Shown in pieces: positions 41,660 through 49,542 of a DNA stretch of 64,000 bases (positions are counted from its first letter, which is position 1; each line of letters begins with the position of its first letter). This DNA comes from Actinomadura parmotrematis (GTDB lineage Bacteria > Actinomycetota > Actinomycetes > Streptosporangiales > Streptosporangiaceae), in NCBI RefSeq assembly GCF_019458805.1, contig NZ_JAIBOA010000001.1, positions 124,001 through 188,000 of the forward strand, in the 5' to 3' direction. The notes below the pieces were generated by a model. That model saw only the letters and a program-made list of their open reading frames with translations. It did no database searches and was not told the DNA's origin. Made by a program: the position numbers and the translations under genes.

Positions 41660-42685
41660 ATGCGCGTAGGGGTGCTGACCGGAGGCGGGGACTGCCCCGG
41701 ACTGAACGCCGTGATCCGCGCCGTGGTGCGCAAGGGCGTGCAGGTCTACGGGCAGGAGTTCGTCGGCTTCCGGGACGGCTGGCGCGGCCCGCTGGAGGGC
41801 GACACCATCGCCCTGGACGTCCAGGCCGTCCGCGGCATCCTGCCGCGCGGCGGCACGATCCTCGGCTCCTCGCGGACCAACCCGGTCAAGGTCGAGGGCG
41901 GGATCGAGCGCATCAAGGACAACCTCGCCGGCCTCGGCGTGGACGCCCTCATCGCCATCGGCGGCGAGGACACCCTCGGCGTCGCGGCCGAGCTGCACCG
42001 CAACGGCGTGCAGGTCGTCGGCGTCCCGAAGACCATCGACAACGACCTGAACGCCACCGACTACACCTTCGGCTTCGACACCGCCGTCAACATCGCGGTC
42101 GAGGCCATCGACCGGCTGCACACCACCGCCGAGAGCCACCACCGCGCGCTGATCTGCGAGGTCATGGGCCGGCACGCGGGCTGGATCGCGCTGCACGCCG
42201 GCATGGCCGCCGGCGCCAACGTGGTGCTGATCCCCGAGCGGCCGTTCGACATCGACAGGGTCGTGGAGTACGTCGAGAGCCGCTTCAAGACCCGCTACGC
42301 CCCGATCATCGTGGTGTCGGAGGGCGCGCACCCGGTCGACGGGCAGATGGAGGTCGCCACCGGCGAGCTCGACGCGTTCGGCCACGTCCGCCTCGGCGGC
42401 ATCGGCCAGCGCCTCGCCGAGGAGATCGAGAAGCGCACCGGCAAGGAGGCCCGCGCGACCGTGCTCGGGCACATCCAGCGCGGCGGCACCCCGAGCGCCT
42501 TCGACCGCGTCCTCGCCACCCGCTTCGGCCTCCAGGCCATCGACGCCGTCCACGACGGCGACTGGGGCAAGATGGTCGCCCTCCAGGGCACCGACATCGT
42601 CCGCGTCGGCCTCGACGAGGCGACCAAGGAGCTGAAGACGGTCCCGGCCGAGCGCTACGCCGAGGCCGAGGTGTTCTTCGGCTAG
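41660..42685 (+). CDS. pfkA: 6-phosphofructokinase, PPi-type signature
   Basis: A 341-residue phosphofructokinase with GGGDCPGLN, GSSRTNP, catalytic PKTIDND and MGRHAGWIA. Numbering coincides with E. coli PfkA: residue 104 is Asp (GGED) and 124 is Lys (PKT). The Asp104/Lys124 pair marks pyrophosphate-dependent enzymes such as that of Amycolatopsis methanolica; ATP enzymes of Streptomyces have Gly104. So PPi, not ATP, is the likely phosphoryl donor. The ATG at 41660 has GGGAG before it; a GTG at 41636 with GAGGAGGGAG is an alternative adding eight residues. A DasR-like site precedes it. Confidence 0.92.
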   Translation: MRVGVLTGGGDCPGLNAVIRAVVRKGVQVYGQEFVGFRDGWRGPLEGDTIALDVQAVRGILPRGGTILGSSRTNPVKVEGGIERIKDNLAGLGVDALIAIGGEDTLGVAAELHRNGVQVVGVPKTIDNDLNATDYTFGFDTAVNIAVEAIDRLHTTAESHHRALICEVMGRHAGWIALHAGMAAGANVVLIPERPFDIDRVVEYVESRFKTRYAPIIVVSEGAHPVDGQMEVATGELDAFGHVRLGGIGQRLAEEIEKRTGKEARATVLGHIQRGGTPSAFDRVLATRFGLQAIDAVHDGDWGKMVALQGTDIVRVGLDEATKELKTVPAERYAEAEVFFG

Positions 42686-42796
42686 GCGGCCCCCCCCGCG
42701 GACCTGGGAACACGCCGGGCCGGTCGCGGTGTTGCCCTCTGTGGGCCACACTGGTGGCCGGCCCCTTCCCTTTCCCAGCCCAGGAGGACGACGCCC

Positions 42797-44053
42797 ATGA
42801 CCGCGCTCGACACCGCGACCGGCACCGCGCCCGGCTCCGCGCCCGACCAGGTCCGGGAGCAGGCGCCGGCCGTCGACGGGGAGCCGTGCGTGCTGGTCAA
42901 GCTGGGCGAGGTCGTCCTGAAGGGCAAGAACCGCGAGCAGTTCGAGCGCCGCCTCGCCGACAACATCCGGCTCGCCGTGCGCCCGATCGCCCGCGTCGAC
43001 GTGGTCCGCCGGCACGGCGTGTTCATGGTCCGCGCCAAGGACGCCGACGCCGCCCTGGTCGACCGGCTCGCCGCCCGCATCACCGACGTCATGGGCATCG
43101 TCTGGGCGCACCGCGCCTGGCGCGTCGGCAAGGACGTGCCGAGCGTCGAGCGCGCCGCGCTGGAGCTCATGGCGGGCGCGCGGGGCTCGTTCGCGGTCCG
43201 CTCGCGCCGCCGCGACAAGCGCTTCCCGATGACCTCCACCGAGCTGGACCGCCACATCGGCGGCCTGCTGAACGACGCCTACCACCAGCCGGTCCGGCTG
43301 AAGAACCCCGACCACACGCTGTCGATCGAGGTCGACCGCGACGAGGTGTTCGTGTTCTCCGGCGGCCTGCCCGGCCAGGGCGGCCTGCCCGTCGGGATGA
43401 GCGGCCGCGGCCTCGTGCTGATGTCGGGCGGCATCGACTCGCCCGTCGCCGCCTACCGGATGATGCGCCGCGGCCTCCGCGTCGACTTCCTGCACTTCTC
43501 CGGCATGCCCTTCACCGGCCCCGAGTCGATCTACAAGGCGTACGCGCTGGTCCGCGAGCTGGACAAGTTCCAGGGCGGGTCGCGGCTGTTCGTCGTGCCG
43601 TTCGGCAAGGCCCAGCAGGCGATCAAGACCTCCGGCGCCGACAAGCTCGCCGTCATCGCGCAGCGCCGCCTGATGCTGCGCACCGGCGAGCTCGTCGCGC
43701 GGCGGCTGCGCGGCGCCGCGCTGATCACCGGCGACGCGCTCGGCCAGGTGTCCAGCCAGACGCTCACCAACATCACCGCGCAGGACGACGCGGTGGAGCT
43801 GCCGATCCTGCGGCCGCTGATCGGCATGGACAAGACCGAGATCATGGACCAGGCGCGCCGCGTCCGCACCCTGTCGATCTCCGAGCTGCCCGACGAGGAC
43901 TGCTGCTCGATGCTCGCCCCGCTCGGCGCCGAGACCCGCGCCAAGCTGGACGACCTGCGCCAGATCGACAAGCGGCTGGACGTCGAGGAGCTCGCCGAGC
44001 GGCTCGCCGCCTCCACCCAGGAGCACCGCCCCGTCTACGGCGAGGGCTCCTGA
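42797..44053 (+). CDS. thiI: tRNA 4-thiouridine synthase ThiI
   Basis: A 418-residue sulfur transferase with an N-terminal ferredoxin-like and THUMP region (to about 195), a PP-loop ATP pyrophosphatase motif SGGIDSPVA, and a C-terminal segment with DEDCCSML holding adjacent cysteines. It lacks the rhodanese domain of the E. coli enzyme, the common form outside gamma-proteobacteria. It thiolates U8 of tRNA; thiamine genes are 14 kb away. AGGAGG lies nine bases before the ATG. Confidence 0.9.
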   Translation: MTALDTATGTAPGSAPDQVREQAPAVDGEPCVLVKLGEVVLKGKNREQFERRLADNIRLAVRPIARVDVVRRHGVFMVRAKDADAALVDRLAARITDVMGIVWAHRAWRVGKDVPSVERAALELMAGARGSFAVRSRRRDKRFPMTSTELDRHIGGLLNDAYHQPVRLKNPDHTLSIEVDRDEVFVFSGGLPGQGGLPVGMSGRGLVLMSGGIDSPVAAYRMMRRGLRVDFLHFSGMPFTGPESIYKAYALVRELDKFQGGSRLFVVPFGKAQQAIKTSGADKLAVIAQRRLMLRTGELVARRLRGAALITGDALGQVSSQTLTNITAQDDAVELPILRPLIGMDKTEIMDQARRVRTLSISELPDEDCCSMLAPLGAETRAKLDDLRQIDKRLDVEELAERLAASTQEHRPVYGEGS

Positions 44054-44066
44054 CGGCCGGCGGGCG

Positions 44067-44981
44067 TCAGCGCGCGTCGAAGTCGCCCGGCCGGGGCGGC
44101 TCGGGGCCGTCCGGGCCGAGCAGCGTGATCCGCTCGATCCGCACGATGCGGAACCGGCGGCCCGCCACTTCCACGCCGGCGCGGCGCGTGCCGTCGGCCA
44201 TCCGCGCGGCCGCGCGCCGGTAGGCGGGCAGCTCGGCGGGGCCGGGCCGCTCCACGGCGGGCACCACCGTCCGGAGGTAGGACGCGAGCGCCGCCCGCGC
44301 CTGCGCGGGCGTGTCGTGCAGCCGCCCGGCGGGCCGCCAGCGCCCCGCCTGCCGCTCGGCGATCGTGAACGCCGGGGTGAGCGGCACCGGCGTGAGGAAC
44401 CGCTCGGACGCCTCGCTGCCCGCGCGCGCCGCCGCGTCCAGCAGCTGGCAGAGCAGCTCGCTGGTGGTGCCGTCCGGCGCGTCGGGGACCGGGCGGATGA
44501 GGTCGTAGGGGCGCGGCGGCGCCGGGCGGTCCGGGCGGGGCCGGACGTCGGGGTCGGTCGGGCGCGGCGCCTCCGGGCCGCCCGGACCGGACCGGATGAG
44601 CTGCTCGACCCGGACGATGCGGAAGACGCCGCCCGCGGCCCGCACCTCGTCGAGCCCCCCGTCCACCACCGCGTGCGCCGCCGCCCGCAGGCCGCGCGCG
44701 GCGAGCGGGCCCGCGGCGGCGGCGCGCTCGGCCAGCAGGTCGGCCAGCAGCTCGCGGGCGCCCTGCGGGATCGGGTCGGCGCCGCAGCGGACCTGCCAGC
44801 CGTCGCCGACGCGCTCGGCCGCGGTGAACAGGGTGCCGACCGCGACCAGGTCGGGGTGGGCGGCGATGGAGCGGACCGCGTCGGCCAGCACCACCGCCGC
44901 CACCGGGTCCACCCCGTCCAGCCCCTCGGGGAACAGACGCCCGCCGGCGTCGCCATCGCCCGTCGTCATGCCGAGCATCAT
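44067..44981 (-). CDS. DUF5954-family protein
   Basis: A 304-residue cytosolic protein with an internal duplication: FRIVRVEQLIRSGPGGPEAPRP near residue 120 recurs as FRIVRIERITLLGPDGPEPPRP at the C terminus, each followed by an Asp. This matches the DUF5954 family as I recall it; function unknown. The first ATG (44981) has GGCGGGG directly before it; ATGs at 44978 and 44969 are alternatives. A DasR-like half-palindrome lies 26 bases upstream. It is convergent with thiI, 13 bases apart. Confidence 0.72.
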   Translation of the reverse strand: MMLGMTTGDGDAGGRLFPEGLDGVDPVAAVVLADAVRSIAAHPDLVAVGTLFTAAERVGDGWQVRCGADPIPQGARELLADLLAERAAAAGPLAARGLRAAAHAVVDGGLDEVRAAGGVFRIVRVEQLIRSGPGGPEAPRPTDPDVRPRPDRPAPPRPYDLIRPVPDAPDGTTSELLCQLLDAAARAGSEASERFLTPVPLTPAFTIAERQAGRWRPAGRLHDTPAQARAALASYLRTVVPAVERPGPAELPAYRRAAARMADGTRRAGVEVAGRRFRIVRIERITLLGPDGPEPPRPGDFDAR

Positions 44982-45006
44982 CCCCGCCGGGACGGGGTCT
45001 GGCGAG

Positions 45007-45018
45007 TGGTTCAGACCA
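45007..45018. promoter_or_regulatory. DasR-like operator upstream of the DUF5954 gene
   Basis: TGGTTCAGACCA matches the dre core in 10 of 12 positions, with both TGGT/ACCA half sites intact, 26 bases before the start codon. It also overlaps the end region of the exporter gene. Confidence 0.45.
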
Positions 45019-45023
45019 ATTCG

Positions 45024-45956
45024 TCACCGCCGGGCCGGGACGACCAGCGCCACCAGGCTCGCCGCCAGCAGGGCGAGCCCGGCGAGCGCGGCGGCGCCGA
45101 GCCGCTCGTGCAGCACCGCCGTGCCGAGGACCGCCGCGACGGCGGGCTCGGCGAGCGTCAGCGTCGTCGCGGTCGCGGCGCTCACCGTGCGGAGGCCGCG
45201 GCCGAACAGCAGGTAGGCGCCGCCGGTCGCGACACCGCCGAGGTAGAGCGCGACGAGCGCGCCCGCGCCCGTCAGCGCCCACGCCGGCGGGGCGACCGCC
45301 AGCACCGGCACGAACAGCACGGCCGCGGCGCCGAACAGCGCCCCGACGACGGCGCGGTCGTCCTCGCCGCCCCCGATCAGCGCCGCCGCGACGGTGGCGT
45401 ACACCGCGTACGACAGGCCCGACAGCAGGGCGAGGCCGACGCCGAGCGGGTCGGTGCCGGCACCCTGGCCGCCGCCGGCGAGCAGCGCGCAGCCGGCGAC
45501 CGCGCCGGCCGTCGCCGCGGCCCAGCGCGCGGTGACCGGCGCCTGCCGGGCGAGCAGGCCGAGCACCCCGGTGAACGCCGGGGCGCTGCCGATGGTGACG
45601 ACCGTCCCGACCGCGACGCCGGTCCGGGCGGCGGCGGCGAAGAACGCCGCCTGGTAGACCGCGATCATGACCGCGCCGAGCGCGACGAGCGGCAGGTCGC
45701 GGCGCCGCGCGGCGAGCCGGCGGAGACCCCCGCCGCGCGCGGTGCACGCGGCGAGGGCGAGCAGCAGCACGCCGCCGATGACGATCCGCACGGCGGCGAC
45801 GGACACGCTGCCCGCGGCCGGCGCGAAGGTGCGGACGGTCCCGGTGGTGCCCCACAGGCACGCCGCGGCGAGGACGTCGGCGCCGCCGGCGGGGCGCCGG
45901 ATCGAGGTGGTGGCGCGGGCGCGGGAGGCGCCGCGCGCGAGGGTGCGCATGGACAC
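45024..45956 (-). CDS. EamA/DMT-family transporter
   Basis: A 310-residue protein with ten predicted helices arranged as two EamA repeats (ACLWGTTGTVRTFAP in the first, ALLSGLSYAVYATVAAALI in the second). Family members export amino acids or other metabolites. GTG at 45956 is preceded by CAGGAG; ATG at 45950 is also possible. Its roughly 170-base leader contains a 13-residue ORF and a long inverted repeat (46000-46008 with 46067-46075), suggesting leader-mediated control. It lies directly downstream of DAHP synthase, which hints at an aromatic compound as substrate. Confidence 0.88.
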   Translation of the reverse strand: MSMRTLARGASRARATTSIRRPAGGADVLAAACLWGTTGTVRTFAPAAGSVSVAAVRIVIGGVLLLALAACTARGGGLRRLAARRRDLPLVALGAVMIAVYQAAFFAAAARTGVAVGTVVTIGSAPAFTGVLGLLARQAPVTARWAAATAGAVAGCALLAGGGQGAGTDPLGVGLALLSGLSYAVYATVAAALIGGGEDDRAVVGALFGAAAVLFVPVLAVAPPAWALTGAGALVALYLGGVATGGAYLLFGRGLRTVSAATATTLTLAEPAVAAVLGTAVLHERLGAAALAGLALLAASLVALVVPARR

Positions 45957-46075
45957 GGAACTGCTCCTGGAGCTTCGGAACGGAAGGGGTGGTCCGAGTC
46001 CGGAGCGCAGGGATCAGCGGGACCGGGCGCGAGGCGCCGGGTCCGGCCGTCGTCGGAAAGCTCGCCGCGCTCCGG

Positions 46076-46117
46076 TCAGGAGCGGGGCGGGCCGCAGTTC
46101 GGGGTCCAGTAGTCCAC
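46076..46117 (-). CDS. Possible leader peptide of the exporter (MDYWTPNCGPPRS)
   Basis: A 13-codon GTG ORF rich in Tyr and Trp codons near its start. A -10 box TAGAGT lies six bases before the GTG, so it would sit at the very 5' end of the mRNA. Its TGA falls at the base of the 46000/46075 inverted repeat. Confidence 0.5.
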   Translation of the reverse strand: MDYWTPNCGPPRS

Positions 46118-46123
46118 GGCGCG

Positions 46124-46129
46124 ACTCTA
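46124..46129 (-). promoter_or_regulatory. -10 box of the exporter leader
   Basis: TAGAGT on the minus strand, six bases before the GTG of the leader ORF, places the transcription start at that codon. Confidence 0.5.
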
Positions 46130-46142
46130 ACAGCCGCCCGCG

Positions 46143-47195
46143 TCAGGCAGGGACGCCGTCCCGCGCGCCGTCCGGCGCGGTGGCCAGGGTGCGGCCGACC
46201 AGCGGCGGCAGCGCCCGCACGACCTTGGCGAGCTCGCGCAGGTCGCCGTTCACCAGCGCCTGCGGGCCGTCGCAGAGCGCCGTCTCGGGGTGCGGGTGCA
46301 CGTCGATGATGACGCCGTCGGCGCCGACCGCGATGGCCGCGCGGGTGAGCGGCAGCACCAGGTCGCGGCGGCCGCCCGAGTGCGACGGGTCCACGATCAC
46401 CGGCAGGTGCGAGAGCCGCTGCGCGACCGGCACCGCCGAGATGTCCAGGGTGTTGCGGGTGGCGGTCTCGAAGGTGCGGATGCCGCGCTCGCAGAGGACG
46501 ATGTCGAGGTTGCCGCGCTGGGCGATGTACTCGGCCGCCATCAGCCACTCCTCGATGGTGCCGTTCATGCCGCGCTTCAGCATGACCGGCTTGCCCGCCT
46601 CGCCGGCCGCCTGCAGCAGCGCGAAGTTCTGCGCGTTGCGGGTGCCGATCTGCAGCATGTCGGCGTAGGAGGCGACGAGCTCGACGTCGGCGGCGTCCAC
46701 GACCTCGGTGACGATCGGCATGCCGGTCTCGGCGCGCACGTCGGCGAGGATGCGGAGGCCCGCCTCGCCGAGGCCCTGGAAAGCGTACGGCGAGCTGCGC
46801 GGCTTGAACGCGCCGCCGCGCAGCAGCGTCGCGCCCGCGGCCTGCGCCATCTGCGCGGCCTGCAGCGTCTGCTCGGGCGTCTCCACCGCGCACGGGCCCG
46901 CGATCAGCGTCATCGTGCCGGGGCCGACCGGCACGCCGCCGACGCGGACGACCGAGCGCTCGGCGTGGTTCTCCCGGCTGACCAGCTTGTAGGGCACCGA
47001 GATGCGGACGACGTCGCTGACGCCGCGCATGCCGCGCAGGTTCAGCGCGCCGAACTGGGCGACGTCCCCGACGAGCCCGACGATGGTGCGCTCCACGCCC
47101 CGGCTGACGAACGCGGACCCGCCCGCCGTCTCGACCAGTGAGACGACGCCCTCGATATCCGCTTCGGTGGCCCCCGGGGCCATGACGACGACCAT
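46143..47195 (-). CDS. aroF: DAHP synthase (first enzyme of the shikimate pathway)
   Basis: A 350-residue type I-beta 3-deoxy-7-phosphoheptulonate synthase that condenses PEP and erythrose 4-phosphate. An N-terminal ferredoxin-like regulatory domain (about 1-75) precedes the TIM barrel with AGPCAVET, RGGAFKPRSSPYAFQGLG, LQIGTRNAQNF, LKRGMN and DPSHSGG. The N-terminal domain usually mediates feedback inhibition. ATG is preceded by GAGGAGAGG. Upstream lie a leader peptide loaded with aromatic codons and a strong hairpin, so transcription is probably attenuated by aromatic amino acids. Confidence 0.95.
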   Translation of the reverse strand: MVVVMAPGATEADIEGVVSLVETAGGSAFVSRGVERTIVGLVGDVAQFGALNLRGMRGVSDVVRISVPYKLVSRENHAERSVVRVGGVPVGPGTMTLIAGPCAVETPEQTLQAAQMAQAAGATLLRGGAFKPRSSPYAFQGLGEAGLRILADVRAETGMPIVTEVVDAADVELVASYADMLQIGTRNAQNFALLQAAGEAGKPVMLKRGMNGTIEEWLMAAEYIAQRGNLDIVLCERGIRTFETATRNTLDISAVPVAQRLSHLPVIVDPSHSGGRRDLVLPLTRAAIAVGADGVIIDVHPHPETALCDGPQALVNGDLRELAKVVRALPPLVGRTLATAPDGARDGVPA

Positions 47196-47229
47196 GATGC
47201 TGCCTCTCCTCGAATTACCCCTGGAACGA

Positions 47230-47265
47230 CAGGAGCCCCGGGCCGATACCGGCCCGGGGCTCCTG
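47230..47265 (-). terminator. Attenuator hairpin of aroF
   Basis: A perfect 16-bp stem (47230-47245 with 47250-47265) and a 4-base loop lie between the leader ORF and aroF, 12 bases after the leader stop. A second hairpin (47295-47302 with 47308-47315) lies inside the leader ORF, the usual two-hairpin layout of an attenuator. Confidence 0.75.
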
Positions 47266-47276
47266 CTCGTGGTCTG

Positions 47277-47345
47277 TCAGCGCAGCGTCTGGCAGACCGG
47301 CCTCCCGGGCCGGTCATACCAAAAGAAGTACACGACGTTGCGCAT
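47277..47345 (-). CDS. Aromatic leader peptide of aroF (22 residues)
   Basis: An ATG ORF whose residues 4-10 read VVYFFWY: two Tyr, two Phe and one Trp codon within five. This is the composition expected of an attenuation leader sensing charged tRNA(Tyr), tRNA(Phe) and tRNA(Trp). A TACCCT -10 box lies seven bases before the ATG, so the peptide starts the mRNA. A hairpin overlaps the codons after the aromatic run, and the attenuator hairpin follows the stop. Confidence 0.82.
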   Translation of the reverse strand: MRNVVYFFWYDRPGRPVCQTLR

Positions 47346-47352
47346 GTCCCCG

Positions 47353-47358
47353 AGGGTA
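47353..47358 (-). promoter_or_regulatory. -10 box of the aroF leader transcript
   Basis: TACCCT on the minus strand, seven bases before the leader ATG. No good -35 is visible. Confidence 0.5.
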
Positions 47359-47433
47359 GCCCATCGCGGGACCGGTCCGCGCGAAGGGGGCCGGTATGGC
47401 TCAGCTCACGCCGGATGGCAGGATGGCCGCGTC

Positions 47434-48057
47434 ATGTCCGAGCCCGAAGAGCACGACGACGCCGACCGGTCCCTGCCCCCGGGGCAGTACGTGCCGCGCG
47501 GCTGGCCCGTGCTGCACTACGGCCCGGTGCCGAAGTTCCGTCCCAAGGACTGGGACCTGCGCGTGTTCGGCGCCACCGCCACCGGCGGCATGTACCGGTG
47601 GGGCTGGGAGGAGTTCGACGCGCTGCCGCGCACGCGGGCGGTCGCCGACTTCCACTGCGTCACCAAGTTCACCATCCCGGACAACCTGTGGGAGGGCGTC
47701 GCCGGGGCGTCGCTGGTCGAGCTGGCGCCGCCCGCCCCCGACGTCACGCACGTCATGGTGTGGGCCGACTACGGCTACAGCGCCAACATCCGGATGGCCG
47801 ACTTCCTCGCCGACGGCGCGATGCTCGCCACCCACCGCGACGGCGAGCGCCTCACCCCCGACCACGGCTTCCCGACCCGCATGGTCGTGCCGCACCTGTA
47901 CGCCTGGAAGAGCGTGAAGTGGGTGCGGGCGATCGAGTACCTGGTCAAGGACCGGCGCGGGTTCTGGGAGGAGCGCGGCTACCACAACGTCGCCGACCCC
48001 TGGCGCGAGCAGCGCTACTCGTACCAGGAGGAAGAGGGCGAGTCGCCCCCGCTCTGA
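47434..48057 (+). CDS. Sulfite oxidase-like molybdopterin oxidoreductase
   Basis: A 207-residue protein comprising the molybdopterin-binding core of the sulfite oxidase/MsrP fold, with the Mo-ligand cysteine in DFHCVTKFT and conserved GYSANI and PHLYAWKSVKW. There is no Tat signal or heme domain, so it is cytosolic and must use a separate partner. The substrate is unknown. ATG at 47434 with no strong ribosome site. Confidence 0.88.
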   Translation: MSEPEEHDDADRSLPPGQYVPRGWPVLHYGPVPKFRPKDWDLRVFGATATGGMYRWGWEEFDALPRTRAVADFHCVTKFTIPDNLWEGVAGASLVELAPPAPDVTHVMVWADYGYSANIRMADFLADGAMLATHRDGERLTPDHGFPTRMVVPHLYAWKSVKWVRAIEYLVKDRRGFWEERGYHNVADPWREQRYSYQEEEGESPPL

Positions 48058-48123
48058 CCGGCCGCGCCGCCCGCCCGCGCCGGCGGCCGCCGGATTCGCC
48101 CGCCGCGGGGGGCGGACGGGCGT

Positions 48124-48129
48124 TACCTT
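48124..48129 (+). promoter_or_regulatory. -10 box for leaderless lytS mRNA
   Basis: TACCTT lies eight bases before the ATG at 48138; no ribosome site is visible. Confidence 0.45.
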
Positions 48130-48137
48130 CGGTTCCC

Positions 48138-49439
48138 ATGGTCTCACCCTCCGTGCTCGACGTGGCGTGCTGCGCCGCGCTCACCGGCACCGCGCTCGCC
48201 GCCGACGCCCTGCGCCGCCGGCTGCGCGTGCGCCGGCGCGGCTTCGGCACCCTGGCCGACGAGGCGACCTTCGCGACCCTGCACACCATCTCCCGGGCCT
48301 CGCCCTCGCTCCGCTCCGGGCTGGACCGCGAGTCGGCCCGCAAGGCCGCCCGGCACCTGCGCGTCCTGCTCGGCGCCGACGCGATCGCGCTGCTGTCGGC
48401 CCGCGAGGACGAGGGCGGCGAGGACGGCGCCGGCGACCGGGCCGACCGGCTCGCCGGCGGCGCCGACGGGCCGGGCCGGCTGCTGGTGTGGGACGGCGCG
48501 GGCGCGCACCTGCACGCCGCCGACGCGCTCTTCCACGCCCGCCCGGTGCTGGTGTCGGGCCGCCCGCGGGTCGTCGCGCCCGAGCTGCTGGACTGCGAGG
48601 TGCCGCTCTGCCGGGTGCGGGTCGCGATGATCGCGCCGATCACCGTGGACGGCCGGGTCGAGGGCGCCCTCGCCGCCTACGTCCCGGCCGCGTCGGCGGC
48701 GCGGGTGCGGGCCGTCGGCGAGGTCGCCCGCTGGGTGGCCGGGCAGCTGGAGCTCGCCGAGCTGGACTCCTCGCGGGCCCGCCTCGCCGAGGCCGAGATG
48801 CGCGCGCTGCGCGCCCAGATCTCGCCGCACTTCGTCTACAACTCGCTCACCACGATCGCCTCGTTCGTGCGGACCGACCCGGTGCGCGCCCGCGAGCTGC
48901 TCCTCGACTTCGCCGACTTCGCCCGCTACTCCTTCCGCAACCCCCGCGACTTCACCACCCTCGCCGACGAGCTGCGCTCCATCGACCGCTACCTGCTGCT
49001 GGAGCGCGCCCGGTTCGGCGAGCGGCTCCAGTTCAGCGTCGAGGTCGCGCCCGAGGTGCTGCCGGTCGCGGTGCCGTTCCTGTCGCTGCAGCCGCTCGTG
49101 GAGAACGCCATCAAGCACGGCATGGGCGGCACCCGCGCCCGCTTCCACATCCGGATCGTCGCCCGCGACTCCGGCGCCGAGGCCGCCATCAGCGTCGAGG
49201 ACGACGGCGTCGGCATGGATCCCGACCGGCTGCGCGAGGTGCTCGCGCGCGGCGCCGGGCCCGCCGGGCGCGAGCGCCGGAGCGGCGCGGGCGCCGGCAT
49301 CGGCCTCGCCAACGTGGACGAGCGCATGCGGCAGGTCTACGGCGACGAGTACGGCCTCACCGTGGAGACGGCCGTCGACGCCGGCACCCGGGTGAACCTG
49401 CGGGTGCCCAAGTACCGGCCGGGCGTCTTCCCCGACTAG
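48138..49439 (+). CDS. LytS-family sensor histidine kinase
   Basis: A 433-residue kinase with one short N-terminal hydrophobic segment, a GAF-like sensor (about 50-210), the His_kinase domain (ISPHFVYNSLTTIASFVR with the phospho-His) and an HATPase domain (PLVENAIKHGM, DDGVGMDP, GIGLANVDERM). It lacks the six-helix LytS sensor, so the signal is probably internal. It pairs with the LytTR regulator downstream and with a solute symporter. Confidence 0.9.
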   Translation: MVSPSVLDVACCAALTGTALAADALRRRLRVRRRGFGTLADEATFATLHTISRASPSLRSGLDRESARKAARHLRVLLGADAIALLSAREDEGGEDGAGDRADRLAGGADGPGRLLVWDGAGAHLHAADALFHARPVLVSGRPRVVAPELLDCEVPLCRVRVAMIAPITVDGRVEGALAAYVPAASAARVRAVGEVARWVAGQLELAELDSSRARLAEAEMRALRAQISPHFVYNSLTTIASFVRTDPVRARELLLDFADFARYSFRNPRDFTTLADELRSIDRYLLLERARFGERLQFSVEVAPEVLPVAVPFLSLQPLVENAIKHGMGGTRARFHIRIVARDSGAEAAISVEDDGVGMDPDRLREVLARGAGPAGRERRSGAGAGIGLANVDERMRQVYGDEYGLTVETAVDAGTRVNLRVPKYRPGVFPD

Positions 49440-49542
49440 GCCCCTCCCCGGCCGGGGCCGCGGCCCTGACTGTGAACGTCGACTTTACCTTTACATTGCG
49501 GAACCGATTGCGCACGCAGCGTCATGGGTGAAGAGTCGTCCC

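Noticed and set aside
42686..42796. TPP element upstream of thiI
   Set aside because: No CTGAGA or thi-box sequence is present.
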